From positions 3,348,001 to 3,412,000 of the forward strand of contig NZ_CP030850.1 of NCBI RefSeq assembly GCF_003325355.1: a stretch of DNA of 64,000 nucleotides, read 5' to 3'. Source of the DNA: Runella rosea (GTDB lineage Bacteria; Bacteroidota; Bacteroidia; Cytophagales; Spirosomataceae). Numbering within the stretch: position 1 is the first letter of the stretch; each line of letters opens with the position of its first letter. Below are positions 15,933-25,456 of the stretch, piece by piece. The notes beneath the pieces are model-generated. The model had not been told where the DNA came from and searched no databases. It worked only from the letters and a program-made list of their open reading frames with translations. The position numbers were made by a program, and so were the translations under genes.

Positions 15933-17069
15933 ATGAAAGCACAATACATTTTCTTATTAGCAGCCACTTTATTCGTAACTGCCTGCGGAGGCGAAAAGAA
16001 ACCGAATACGTTAGCGGAGAAGAAAGAAGCCTTAGCCAAACTCAAAGCCGATGCCAAAACGCTAACGGAAAAAATCACGGCGCTCGAAACCGAACTCAAA
16101 GCCGCTGACCCAACCATGAAAGCCGCCGAAAAGGTGATTCCAGTCGTGACCACCACGCTCGAACCGCGAAGTTTCAAAAGTTTTATCGAGATTCAGGGAA
16201 CGGTCGAAACCAAAAACACCGCCACTGCTACCCCAAGAATGGCCGGTACATACACCACGGTCTACGTAAAAGAAGGGCAGACCGTAAAAGCAGGACAATT
16301 ATTGGCTAAAATCGACAATGCCATCCTGCGCGACCAAATCGCGGCTTTGAAACAGCAAATGGAATTGGTGAATACCGTTTATGATAAACAAAAGGCCCTA
16401 TGGGACCAAAAAATCGGAACGGAAATTCAGTATTTGCAGGCGAAAAACAACAAAGAGTCTTTGGAGAAAAACCTCGCAGTGCTGAATACGCAAGTTGACC
16501 TCTATAACGTATACGCCCCCATCAGTGGAGCGGTGGAAAGAGTAATGGCCAAAACGGGTGAGGTTGCTGCACCGGGTATGCCGCTGGCGAGCATCGTCAA
16601 CTTGGGCAGCCTGAAAGCAACGGCCAACGTGCCCGACACCTATTTGAGCAATATCAAAATGGGCGATGCCGTAAAAGTAAATCTGCCCGACATTGGTCGT
16701 GAAATCAACGCCCGCATCACGTTTATCAGCAAATTGGTCAACCCAGCCAACCGTACATTCAAAATTGAGGCCACCATTCCGAGCACCAGCGACATCAAGC
16801 CTAATATGCTTTCGATTCTGAACATTGCCGACATCAACAAATCCAACGCCTTGGTTATCAAGCAAAATTATATCCAAAGCACCGAGTTTGGCGATGTAGT
16901 ATACGTGGCAGAAATGGAAGGAAACAAGAAAGTAGCGAAGTCGCGCAAGATTAAAACGGGAGTATCTTACAACGGCGAAATCGAAATCACGGAAGGACTC
17001 CGGGCGGGAGATTTGATTGTAACGGAAGGTTATCAGGATTTGGTAGACGGACAGGTAATCAGTTATTAA
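15933..17069 (+). CDS. RND efflux periplasmic adaptor (membrane fusion protein), lipoprotein
   Basis: A 378-residue HlyD/AcrA-type adaptor. The signal LLAATLFVTACGGEKK gives a lipid-anchored Cys near residue 18. A coiled-coil-prone stretch (about 28-55) follows. Then come a lipoyl half (VKEGQTVKAGQLLAKID), a helical hairpin, the second lipoyl half (YAPISGAVERVMAKTGEVAA) and the beta-barrel and membrane-proximal domains. It joins the TolC-like channel to the pump encoded 7 bases downstream. Confidence 0.93.
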   Translation: MKAQYIFLLAATLFVTACGGEKKPNTLAEKKEALAKLKADAKTLTEKITALETELKAADPTMKAAEKVIPVVTTTLEPRSFKSFIEIQGTVETKNTATATPRMAGTYTTVYVKEGQTVKAGQLLAKIDNAILRDQIAALKQQMELVNTVYDKQKALWDQKIGTEIQYLQAKNNKESLEKNLAVLNTQVDLYNVYAPISGAVERVMAKTGEVAAPGMPLASIVNLGSLKATANVPDTYLSNIKMGDAVKVNLPDIGREINARITFISKLVNPANRTFKIEATIPSTSDIKPNMLSILNIADINKSNALVIKQNYIQSTEFGDVVYVAEMEGNKKVAKSRKIKTGVSYNGEIEITEGLRAGDLIVTEGYQDLVDGQVISY

Positions 17070-17076
17070 TACGCTT

Positions 17077-20000
17077 ATGACAACCCTAAAAGACTTTGCA
17101 ATTACCCGTTGGTGCTTAGAGAATAAGACCACGGTATATCTCTTCACGGCCATTATTTCACTGGCGGGTTTGTTCGTGTACTTCACGATGCCCAAAGAGC
17201 AGTTTCCTGAAATCGCCGTGCCCACGGTTATCGTTTCGACGATTTACCCCGGCGCGAGCCCTTCGGACATTGAAACGATTATTACAAAACCCATCGAAAA
17301 GCAATTGAAAGCCGCGAGTGGGGTGACAAAAATCAAATCTAATTCGATTCAAGATTTTTCACTCATCACGGTTGAATTTACGACGGGAATCACGGCCCAA
17401 GCCGCCAAACAGCGCGTATCCGACGCCGTAGACAAAGCACTGGTCGACCTGCCTACCGACCGTAAGCAGGACCCCTCGGTGCAGGAGGTAAACTTCTCGG
17501 AGTTTCCGATCATGAACATCAACTTGGCGGGTAATTATTCGTTGAAAAAACTGAAAGATTACGCCGAACAGTTGAAAGATGAAATTGAATCCCTGCCCGA
17601 AATCACCCGCGTAGACATCGTGGGGGCACTTGACCGCGAGATTCAAATCAACCTTGACCTGTACAAAATGCAGGCCGCGGGGGTTTCATTCTTCGAAATC
17701 CAAAACGCCATTCAGGGCGAAAACATCAACATATCGGGCGGTGAGCTCAACGTTGACAATGTACGACGCAATCTCCGCGTGGTGGGTGAGTTCAAAGATG
17801 TAAATCAACTGAACAACATCATCATTCGTTCATCGACCGGCGCTACACTCAAACTGAGCGAAATCGCCGAAGTAAAAGACGGTTTTGCCGAAAGACAAAG
17901 CTACGCACGCCTGGACGGAAAAACGGTAATTACCCTCAATGTTATCAAACGCGGGGGTGAAAACTTGATTTCAGCGGCGGATGAGATTAAGACCATTCTG
18001 AAAAAATACGAGGACACCAAGTTTCCCGAAGGCTTGAAAGTTAGCCTGACCAACGATAGTTCAGAGCGTACGAAAGTAGAATTGAACGACTTGTTGAACA
18101 CCGTAATCTTGGGCTTTATCTTCGTGGTATTGGTCTTGATGTTTTTCATGGGGGTTCAGGATGCCATCTTTGTGGGGCTTTCGGTTCCGCTTTCTACGTT
18201 GGTTGCTTTTGTGCTATTCCCGGTCATCGCTTCGGCTACAGGTATTACGTTTACGTTGAACACCATCGTACTTTTTGCCTTCCTACTTGGACTCGGAATT
18301 GTAGTGGATGACGCCATTGTGGTGATTGAAAACGCCCACCGCGTATACAATGACGACAAGAAACTCAGTCGAAATCAAGCGATTTCATTTGCGGCGGGTG
18401 AGGTATTTGTGCCTGTATTGACGGGAACACTGACGACCATTGCGCCATTCTTACCGCTCTTGTTTTGGCCGGGGATTGTGGGTGAATTCATGAAATTCTT
18501 ACCGCTGACACTTATCATCACACTTTTTGCGTCGTTGTTTGTGGCCTACGTCATGAACCCAGTATTTGCGTCTTCATCACTGAAACGCGTAGAGGAGCAC
18601 GCCAGCGAAGACAAATCATTCCGTTCTATCTTGAAGCCGTTATTGGTATTGATAGGGCTATCGGTTGTGGGTTATTTTATCAATTTCGGTATCGGTAACT
18701 TATTCGCGCTGATTACGATTCTGTACGTTTTCAACCATTATATTCTGACCCCGCACATCATTGTTCCTTTTCAGGAAAATGTGTTTCCGCGTCTCAAAAA
18801 TGGTTATCGTAAACTCATTTCATGGGTTATTACGGGTGCTCGGCCTTATGTGCTGTTTGCGGGAGTGATTGCGATGTTTGTCGGCACCATCATCCTGACG
18901 GGCATTGTTCAGCCCAAATCGGTCTTTTTCCCTTCTGGAGATCCTGACTTCGTGTACGTTTATTGCGTCATGCCGCAAGGTACCGACGCCGCCAAGACCA
19001 ACGAAGTAATGAAAACCCTCGAAGACCGTGTGTATGGCGTTATTGGCAAAAACAGCCCGATTGTGGCTTCGGTGATTACAAACATTGGTATCAACGCTGG
19101 TGACCCTTTCAACCCCGACCGTACTGTGGTGCCCAACAAAGGAAAAATCACGGTGGCTTTCAAAAGTGTGGAAGAACGTATTCATTACGGCATCTCAACT
19201 GCTGATATTTTAGCCAAAGTACGCGAACGCGTAAAGGGAATCCCTGGTGCGCAGGTAACAGCCGAGCCAGAAAGCAACGGTCCGCCAACGGGTAAACCCG
19301 TTACGATTGAAATTGCGGGTGAAGATTTTGATAAATTGGTCAATTTGACGGCCAACGTAAAAAATGCCATCATCAAAGCAGGTGTTCCTGGTATCGAAGA
19401 ATTGAAGTCTGATTTGGTGTTGAACAAACCCGAAATCGTGATTGACATCGACCGCGAACAAGCCGCTCGTGAAGGCATCAGTACGGCGCAAATCGCGCTG
19501 CAAATTCGTGGGGCTTTGTTTGGAACCGAAGTTTCTAAATTCCGCGACGACAAAGACGATTATCCCATCATGGTTCGTTTAAAGGAAAACGACCGTGGTC
19601 AGATCGAAAAGTTGTTGAGCATGAATATCGTATACCGCGACATGAACCTCGGTGGAGTATTGCGCCAGGTTCCATTGAGCACGTTGACCAATATTCGTTA
19701 TTCGACCACTTACAGCGGCATTAACCGTAAAAATCAGGAACGTGTCGTGACGCTTTCTTCTGATGTATTGGGTGGATTTAACGCCAACGACGTAAACGCC
19801 CAAATCAAAGAAGTGGTAGACGGCATTGAAATTCCGCAAGGTTACAACGTACGCTTAGGCGGCGAGCAGGAAGAGCAAATGAAGTCCATGCAGTTTTTGA
19901 GTGTGGCATTCTTAGGAGCTATCTTGTTGATATTCTTGATTTTAGTAACACAATTCAACTCCATGAGCAAGCCGTTCATTATTTTCTTTACGGTGTTGTT

Positions 20001-20553
20001 TAGCTTGATTGGAGTATTGTTAGGATTTATGATTACGGGCAAAACCATGTCAATCATCATGACAGGTGTAGGTATCTTTGCCTTGGCGGGTATTGTAATC
20101 AAAAACGGAATCCTGTTGATTGAATTCACCGAAGAGTTACGCGGACGAGGAATGTCTGTACGTCAGGCGCTTATTGAAGCAGGAGCAGCGCGTCTTACCC
20201 CCGTATTGCTGACCGCTTCGGCCTGTATCTTGGGTCTGGTGCCGTTGGCGATTGGGATGAACATCAACTTTGTGACCCTCTTTACGGAGTTTGACCCGCA
20301 GTTTTTTATCGGTGGCTTTAGTGCTGTATTCTGGGGCTCGCTGGCGTTCACGATTATCTTCGGATTATCGTTCAGTACCGTCTTAACCCTGGTAATGGTT
20401 CCTGCCATGTATTATATCGTTGAGCGTTTAAAAGATCGCTTCGGTCGCAAAGACGCTCACGTTTTAGCGCCAGTTGTCAATGGAGTGGATGGAAAAGCAT
20501 CTGCCAACGGCAACGGTGCCAAATCAAAGCAGGAAAAGAATTTAGAAGTATAG
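17077..20553 (+). CDS. RND-family efflux pump, inner membrane subunit
   Basis: A 1158-residue proton-driven exporter of the AcrB/HAE class, with 12 membrane segments in two repeats (first TM about residues 20-38, then clusters near 345-500 and 935-1120) and two large periplasmic loops. LGLGIVVDDAIVVIENAHR, with the proton-relay Asp pair, lies near residue 410. The protein is longer than the usual ~1040 residues. The extra length is in the segment 510-580 between the halves and in a hydrophilic C-tail rich in Ala, Gly, Asn and Lys. Multidrug or metabolite export is likely. The substrate is unknown. Confidence 0.94.
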   Translation: MTTLKDFAITRWCLENKTTVYLFTAIISLAGLFVYFTMPKEQFPEIAVPTVIVSTIYPGASPSDIETIITKPIEKQLKAASGVTKIKSNSIQDFSLITVEFTTGITAQAAKQRVSDAVDKALVDLPTDRKQDPSVQEVNFSEFPIMNINLAGNYSLKKLKDYAEQLKDEIESLPEITRVDIVGALDREIQINLDLYKMQAAGVSFFEIQNAIQGENINISGGELNVDNVRRNLRVVGEFKDVNQLNNIIIRSSTGATLKLSEIAEVKDGFAERQSYARLDGKTVITLNVIKRGGENLISAADEIKTILKKYEDTKFPEGLKVSLTNDSSERTKVELNDLLNTVILGFIFVVLVLMFFMGVQDAIFVGLSVPLSTLVAFVLFPVIASATGITFTLNTIVLFAFLLGLGIVVDDAIVVIENAHRVYNDDKKLSRNQAISFAAGEVFVPVLTGTLTTIAPFLPLLFWPGIVGEFMKFLPLTLIITLFASLFVAYVMNPVFASSSLKRVEEHASEDKSFRSILKPLLVLIGLSVVGYFINFGIGNLFALITILYVFNHYILTPHIIVPFQENVFPRLKNGYRKLISWVITGARPYVLFAGVIAMFVGTIILTGIVQPKSVFFPSGDPDFVYVYCVMPQGTDAAKTNEVMKTLEDRVYGVIGKNSPIVASVITNIGINAGDPFNPDRTVVPNKGKITVAFKSVEERIHYGISTADILAKVRERVKGIPGAQVTAEPESNGPPTGKPVTIEIAGEDFDKLVNLTANVKNAIIKAGVPGIEELKSDLVLNKPEIVIDIDREQAAREGISTAQIALQIRGALFGTEVSKFRDDKDDYPIMVRLKENDRGQIEKLLSMNIVYRDMNLGGVLRQVPLSTLTNIRYSTTYSGINRKNQERVVTLSSDVLGGFNANDVNAQIKEVVDGIEIPQGYNVRLGGEQEEQMKSMQFLSVAFLGAILLIFLILVTQFNSMSKPFIIFFTVLFSLIGVLLGFMITGKTMSIIMTGVGIFALAGIVIKNGILLIEFTEELRGRGMSVRQALIEAGAARLTPVLLTASACILGLVPLAIGMNINFVTLFTEFDPQFFIGGFSAVFWGSLAFTIIFGLSFSTVLTLVMVPAMYYIVERLKDRFGRKDAHVLAPVVNGVDGKASANGNGAKSKQEKNLEV

Positions 20554-20583
20554 TTAATTTTAAAGGTTTAGAGATGCTTGGTA

Positions 20584-20615
20584 AAAAAAGCCGTCCCAGT
20601 TGGGGCGGCTTTTTT
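20584..20615. terminator. Bidirectional terminator after the efflux operon
   Basis: An A tract and GCCGTCCC (20590-20597), AGTT loop, then GGGGCGGC (20602-20609) and T6. The stem is near perfect. It serves the plus-strand pump gene and the convergent msrB gene. Confidence 0.85.
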
Positions 20616-20634
20616 AGTATTATTTCTGAAAAGG

Positions 20635-21150
20635 TTATTTAGTTGGTTTACTTCCCTTACCCCCCACAAACTTCAGCGCCAGCGAATTCATACAATACCG
20701 CTGCCGCGTGGGTGCGGGACCATCGTAAAACAAATGCCCCAAATGCCCACCACAGCGCCGACAACGAACTTCTATACGTTCTTCCCGTTCTGAAAAGTCT
20801 TTCCGAAAAAGCAGTCGATTTGGTTCCGAAGGTTGCCAAAAACTCGGCCAACCCGTTCCGCTATCATATTTATGGGCGGAGCTAAATAACAGATTTCCAC
20901 AAGCGGCACAATGGTAATGCCCCGTACCTTTAAAGTCCCAATACTCGTTAGTGTAAGGCATTTCGGTAGAGCCTTCGCGGGTAACGGTATAAACGCCATC
21001 GGTCAAAACCTCCTCCCAAGTGCTGTTGGGCAAGCGTAGCTCCGTAGTATCTGTCAACGAAAAATAGTGATTGTGTTTTTTTACCCCGCCTTTGCAACTT
21101 ATGAAAAGCACAAAAATTCCAATAAGCCAAAATCCACAAGCCGTTTTCAT
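20635..21150 (-). CDS. msrB: Peptide-methionine (R)-S-oxide reductase MsrB, lipoprotein
   Basis: A 171-residue MsrB with a lipoprotein signal: MKTACGFWLIGIFVLFISC, lipid Cys about residue 19. It reduces methionine-R-sulfoxide in exported proteins. The two zinc CxxC pairs are present (HCAACG and VRCRRCGG), as is the catalytic Cys in QRYCMNSLAL. The frame is open 24 codons further upstream, but the ATG at 21150 puts the signal at the N-terminus. It converges on the efflux operon and shares its terminator. Confidence 0.92.
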   Translation of the reverse strand: MKTACGFWLIGIFVLFISCKGGVKKHNHYFSLTDTTELRLPNSTWEEVLTDGVYTVTREGSTEMPYTNEYWDFKGTGHYHCAACGNLLFSSAHKYDSGTGWPSFWQPSEPNRLLFRKDFSEREERIEVRCRRCGGHLGHLFYDGPAPTRQRYCMNSLALKFVGGKGSKPTK

Positions 21151-21163
21151 TATCGTGTCAAAG

Positions 21164-21526
21164 CTATTCCCGAAAATTATAAATGGTAATGGAATCTCCC
21201 ATTTCAAGATAAAACCTTTCATTTTCGCCTAACTCCTGAATAATGGGTAAGTGTTTATCAAATAAAGAGATAAGAGAGTCATTAGAAATATTCCCAAGTA
21301 AAATACGAATCAGTTTTCGAGGAGTGCGTTGCAGGAAAAACGAGTTGCGGAAGTCTTCGTCTTTTGTAATGACAATCAAGTCATTGGCATCAGCGAAGCG
21401 ACAAATTTCATTGTCTTTAGTATGCCACTTATCTTCTAAAGAATTAACGTGATAGGATTCTAACCCTTTAGATGTCAGAAAACGAACAAGTTTATACGAA
21501 ATATGTACATCACAAATAAATTTCAT
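21164..21526 (-). CDS. DUF5615-type PIN-like protein (putative toxin)
   Basis: A 120-residue protein with the PIN-like layout of DUF5615/Mut7-C relatives. An early Asp is in KFICDVHISYKLVRFL, a DNEICRFADANDLIVITKDEDF centre holds several Asp/Glu residues, and a conserved Arg/Lys strand follows (RKLIRILLGN). Such proteins are predicted RNases and are often paired with DUF433 proteins. Its ATG directly follows the stop of the DUF433 gene, with no gap, so the two are translated together. Toxicity is inferred. Confidence 0.8.
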   Translation of the reverse strand: MKFICDVHISYKLVRFLTSKGLESYHVNSLEDKWHTKDNEICRFADANDLIVITKDEDFRNSFFLQRTPRKLIRILLGNISNDSLISLFDKHLPIIQELGENERFYLEMGDSITIYNFRE

Positions 21527-21754
21527 CTAGGCCACTTCTCTGAGTGAACGCCCTGATACCAACAACTTAGCATAATTAAGGCAGGCTAAAATGTCTTCCT
21601 GCTCCAATTCCGGATGGTCTTCCACAATTTCGTCAAAAGACATGCCTGCCCCCAACATATCAATAATCACCTCTACAGGCCAGCGCATTCCCCGTACACA
21701 AGGTTTACCGTGACATAGCTCTGGGTCAATGGTAATTCTTTCAAGATATTGCAT
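21527..21754 (-). CDS. DUF433 protein (putative antitoxin)
   Basis: A 75-residue DUF433 protein with the family core ERITIDPELCHGKPCVRGMR at the N-terminus and a helical second half (FDEIVEDHPELEQEDILACL), a small HTH-like domain. It starts at the ATG at 21754. An open frame further up adds 18 unlikely Cys-rich residues. It is the first gene of a pair with the DUF5615 PIN-like gene and is likely the antitoxin and DNA-binding autorepressor. Confidence 0.85.
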   Translation of the reverse strand: MQYLERITIDPELCHGKPCVRGMRWPVEVIIDMLGAGMSFDEIVEDHPELEQEDILACLNYAKLLVSGRSLREVA

Positions 21755-21932
21755 GATACACTTTTTTATAACGCAAGATAACATCGAACTGGCACATAAA
21801 CAACACACGCAAAAGGTCTGTATTTGCTGTTAGAAACGCTTAACAATCATCTTCCGTTGTTAAAATCATAACTTTTGAGCACCACTATTTTTAAATTTAC
21901 CATTTTATATTCTTCGGTTTCCTTAACTGCCT

Positions 21933-22547
21933 CTAACGCTCTTTCCCGTAATTCTTCTCTCCCGCTTCTAGCCGTACTGTCAAATGATTTTCTCGGGGAG
22001 GAATCGGACAGCTATATCCATCAGAATACGCACAATAGGGATTATAGGCTTTGTTAAAATCAATGGTCACGTGGCCATTTTGAAAATCTCTCAGTCGAAA
22101 ATCAAGATAGCGCCCGCCGCCGTAGGTTTCTTTGCCCGACGTTCCATCCCGAAAAGGAATGAACACATAATCCCTGTAAACAGGCATTTTCATGAGTGCA
22201 GGGCTTCGATACACCGACAACTGATAGGTTTTGTTGTTTACCTTAAAACTCACAATCCCGAACTTCACGTAAGCCGTTCTTTTGCCATCACTCGTTGCCA
22301 TCGTGAAAGGCTCGGCATCGGGCGTAAGTTCAAAATGGGCTTGGATTTTAAACTTAGGATTGGCGTCATAAAACCGCAAAAAGGATAAATCTTCCTGTTT
22401 GAGCGGAGAGCCTGCACTTTTTAAGAAATCCTGACGGTAATTGTCGCGGTGCTTTTCCAGACTATCAGCATAGGCACTAACCTCCTGAGCCATTGCACCG
22501 TAACTGATTAAGGCCCAAAACACCAACCAATGCGCCACTGTTTTCAT
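21933..22547 (-). CDS. DUF1684 protein, exported
   Basis: A 204-residue protein with a signal peptide ending at AMAQ (about residue 21). The DUF1684 signature is clear: GGGRYLDFRLRD near residue 142, then NKAYNPYCAYSDGYSCPIPP near 170, with a cysteine pair and the PREN motif. The function of the family is not known. The gene follows the large esterase on the same strand with a 74-base gap, so they may share a transcript. Confidence 0.88.
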   Translation of the reverse strand: MKTVAHWLVFWALISYGAMAQEVSAYADSLEKHRDNYRQDFLKSAGSPLKQEDLSFLRFYDANPKFKIQAHFELTPDAEPFTMATSDGKRTAYVKFGIVSFKVNNKTYQLSVYRSPALMKMPVYRDYVFIPFRDGTSGKETYGGGRYLDFRLRDFQNGHVTIDFNKAYNPYCAYSDGYSCPIPPRENHLTVRLEAGEKNYGKER

Positions 22548-22621
22548 AAGGATTTTTGGCTTTTCTTTAGTATTAAACTTGAATGGGTTTGCATCTCAAA
22601 ACACAAACCAACTCTCTCAAA

Positions 22622-24331
22622 TCAATACCGCCAACTCTTCAAATCAGCCCCCACAGGAGCGCCTGCTTCGATGCGTTTGAGGATTTTGGGGATGTACATG
22701 GTATTGTACCGCAAGCGCGTCACGTGGTTGGGTAAATTCGGGTCACCATTCCAGCAGTGCTCAAAGCGGTCGCCGTATTTTACCTCACCATCGTAATGCG
22801 GATTTTTGGTGGTTTTTAAATAATCTTCCATCAAATAAACCGCATTGTTGAGGTAATAGTTGTCCATATCACCGCAATAAATGTGGATTTTTCCCTGCAA
22901 TTTCTTCCCAACCGTGGCCCACTGACGTTTCAGGATGTGCATTAAATCGTAGTTTTCTGACCAATATTTCGCCACCGAATGGTCGATTTTTCCCGTTGCT
23001 TTGTCCCAAATCGGTTTTGGATACCCATTTTCACCCACGGGTGAGTAGGTAGCCTGCCAAATATCCCATTGGTCGCCCGAGCGGGAATTGTCGCCGATGG
23101 CCAGTTCGCGTTGGTTGATTTCTTCAATGGTACATTTGACCTGACCGAGGTAATTACGCATACCAGGACGAGGAGTTTTCTTGAAATCACCGGGCAAAAA
23201 GTAGGCGTTTTCGTCTTTGTAAATATCGACAACCGTATACGCCTCAAACGTAATCGGGTCTGGGCAGGCGGCAAAACAGCCATTGTACTCATCGGGATAA
23301 AATACCTGCGCCGCCAACGCTTCCCAGCCGCCCGTACTTCCGCCGTACAAGAACCGCGCCCAGCCTTGGCCTATTCCGCGAAAACGTTTTTCAATTTCGG
23401 GAATCAACTCGTACGTAATGGCATCGCCGTAGGGGCCCATGTTGGCCGAATTGACCGCGTAAGAATCATCATAATACGGCGTAGCGTGCTGAATTTCAAT
23501 GATAAGCATACGCGGAAAATCCTTACTCGTCCACTGCTTGTAAAAATTATAAGCCTCCTGCCATACAAATTTTTTATAACCATAGACGCCAAAACGCGCT
23601 ACGTAATCGGTGGTATCCATGTCGGCAGGTGGCGGGGTTTCTTTGAAACCATCAAAATCAGCGGGAAAGTGGCCGTGATTGATGCATAGCGGGTATTTGG
23701 CTTCGGGATGTTCGTCAAAGCCATGCGGCAAGAGCACGTGTGCTCCCAAATACATGGGCCGCCCCCAAAATTCCGTCAGCATTTTACTCTGAATCTTGAT
23801 GTGTTTGATGTATTTGGTGTCTTTAGGCTCAACAATAGGCGGATTTTCCTGGTCAAGTACGATTTTTACAACCTGCTTGGCTTTGGGGTCAAACTTAATT
23901 TTGAACGGTTTTGAATACAAGTTTCCAGGGGCAGTGCGGTAGTTTTGACCTTCGCCACGGTCCATAGGTAGCTTAACGGTGTAGCCAGTTTTGAGTTTAA
24001 AGGTCTCATATTTGTGCAAAAGTGCCTGTACCCAATATTCGCCAGCGGGGAAATCAGTGAGAGATTTAACAGGATAACCAAAAGCCGAAGCCCCCACTAA
24101 CGTTGGTTTGCCAGCCTGCCAACCGTCCACATTTTGACCGAATAATTGCTGCGAATTGGCGTCGTCGCTTACTTGAAAGCGTGGCTCTGATTTATTGTCT
24201 TTTGCCAAAAATAACATCAGACGGCCATCAAATGAAGTGCCTTTTGACGTAGGGAAAGTAACAGAAAACTGGGTTTGGGCGGAGGCAAAGGTAGCCCAAC
24301 AAGCGCATACGAGCAGTAGAAGACGATGCAT
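22622..24331 (-). CDS. Exported alpha/beta-hydrolase esterase, large
   Basis: A 569-residue protein with a signal peptide (cleavage after FASAQ, about 19). An N-terminal beta domain (20-180) is followed by an esterase-D-like hydrolase. The nucleophile is in FLYGGSTGGWEAL (about Ser345), with acid and His candidates in CGDMDNYYL and DRFEHCWNG. Putative substrates are acylated or feruloylated sugars, by analogy with this esterase class. It lies after a GntR/LacI-type regulator gene on the same strand (84-base gap), which may control it. Confidence 0.82.
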   Translation of the reverse strand: MHRLLLLVCACWATFASAQTQFSVTFPTSKGTSFDGRLMLFLAKDNKSEPRFQVSDDANSQQLFGQNVDGWQAGKPTLVGASAFGYPVKSLTDFPAGEYWVQALLHKYETFKLKTGYTVKLPMDRGEGQNYRTAPGNLYSKPFKIKFDPKAKQVVKIVLDQENPPIVEPKDTKYIKHIKIQSKMLTEFWGRPMYLGAHVLLPHGFDEHPEAKYPLCINHGHFPADFDGFKETPPPADMDTTDYVARFGVYGYKKFVWQEAYNFYKQWTSKDFPRMLIIEIQHATPYYDDSYAVNSANMGPYGDAITYELIPEIEKRFRGIGQGWARFLYGGSTGGWEALAAQVFYPDEYNGCFAACPDPITFEAYTVVDIYKDENAYFLPGDFKKTPRPGMRNYLGQVKCTIEEINQRELAIGDNSRSGDQWDIWQATYSPVGENGYPKPIWDKATGKIDHSVAKYWSENYDLMHILKRQWATVGKKLQGKIHIYCGDMDNYYLNNAVYLMEDYLKTTKNPHYDGEVKYGDRFEHCWNGDPNLPNHVTRLRYNTMYIPKILKRIEAGAPVGADLKSWRY

Positions 24332-24415
24332 ATAAATAAGTTATAAGTTGATGATTACTCAATTTTACAACTTATTCGGCACTTTTTGAATGATTTAACC
24401 CATAAAATCTTTCTC

Positions 24416-25435
24416 TTACAACGAGCCTCGGCGAATCAACCCAAAGGGGTTTTTAATTTGGGCAGTATTGCCCTCCAAAATCAACTCCGCCGCCGAGCGG
24501 CCCATTTGTTCGTGGTCGGTAGAAATCACCGTAATGCCATCAGCAAGTACTTCTTTGAGGGGCGTGTCATTGAAGGCCATGACACCTACATCTTTGCCCA
24601 ATTCAAGCCCTTGTTGCTTTGCTTTTTTGACCAACTCGGCCAAATCCGAATCTTCCAATACCGCATAGGCGCGTCCTTTTAATTCGGTTTCAGACGAGGC
24701 GCTTTCGATCGTTCGGCCGTTTTTATGAAAATGGGCGCAAAAATTCCGAAACCCACGCACAATTTCGGGTGGATATTTGACATCTTTTGGAAACACTAAA
24801 ACCAGCTCCTCGTACTTGTCCAGCAAATCCTGACCCGACTCCAAGGCTCCGTACAAATCGTTGGTAAAGTCCTGATAAATGCTAGAATGCGCCTCAGTCA
24901 ACTCGGGAATCTCTTTATCCAGCAGCACCAATTCGTTGGCAGGAATTTGGCGTAAAGTATCAACAATGGACGAAATATTGACGTCATTATAAAAGTGAGG
25001 CATAACAACGTATGAATGATAATGCCCCACACTGTCTTTAACAATATCCCTAAAAATACGAAGACTGCCGTGGTGAATATGCAACGTAACCGTGGCCCGA
25101 TCACCCAATGTAGCCACAAAAGACTCATAAATAGCCTTTTTGTAAGCACTTAGCTTGTTCATTACCAACAAAACCCGAATTTGTTTCGGTTTTTCGTTGA
25201 GTATATAATATCCTTTGCCGCGTACCGAATCAATAATGCCCAGTGCTTTGAGTTCTTTGTAGGCTTTTTCGACGGTATCACGGGCCAAGTAATATTCTTC
25301 ACTCAATTCATTGATTGAAGGTAATTGCTGATGACGCTTTAGAGAACCTCTTTCAACCCCGTCGATAACAGATTTTACAATCTGCTTGTACTTAGGGGTT
25401 TTAGCGTCGTGATTCAAGTGAAGGGTAAATGACAT
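24416..25435 (-). CDS. GntR-type regulator with LacI-like ligand domain
   Basis: A 339-residue regulator. The winged helix of the GntR class is at residues 12-75 (KRHQQLPSINELSEEYYLAR, then RGKGYYIL). The C-terminal ~260 residues look like a periplasmic-binding/LacI-type sugar-binding domain, ending with MAFNDTPLKEVLADGITVIS. This fusion is known in Bacteroidota for carbohydrate control, for example arabinose or rhamnose regulators. It follows tcdA by 21 bases and precedes the large esterase. The inducer is unknown. Confidence 0.88.
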   Translation of the reverse strand: MSFTLHLNHDAKTPKYKQIVKSVIDGVERGSLKRHQQLPSINELSEEYYLARDTVEKAYKELKALGIIDSVRGKGYYILNEKPKQIRVLLVMNKLSAYKKAIYESFVATLGDRATVTLHIHHGSLRIFRDIVKDSVGHYHSYVVMPHFYNDVNISSIVDTLRQIPANELVLLDKEIPELTEAHSSIYQDFTNDLYGALESGQDLLDKYEELVLVFPKDVKYPPEIVRGFRNFCAHFHKNGRTIESASSETELKGRAYAVLEDSDLAELVKKAKQQGLELGKDVGVMAFNDTPLKEVLADGITVISTDHEQMGRSAAELILEGNTAQIKNPFGLIRRGSL

Positions 25436-25456
25436 ACGCCGGTACTTTTTTCAAAT

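Noticed and set aside
16398-17225. 275-codon minus-strand open frame opposite the efflux adaptor
   Set aside because: It overlaps the entire adaptor gene. No domain or promoter is seen.
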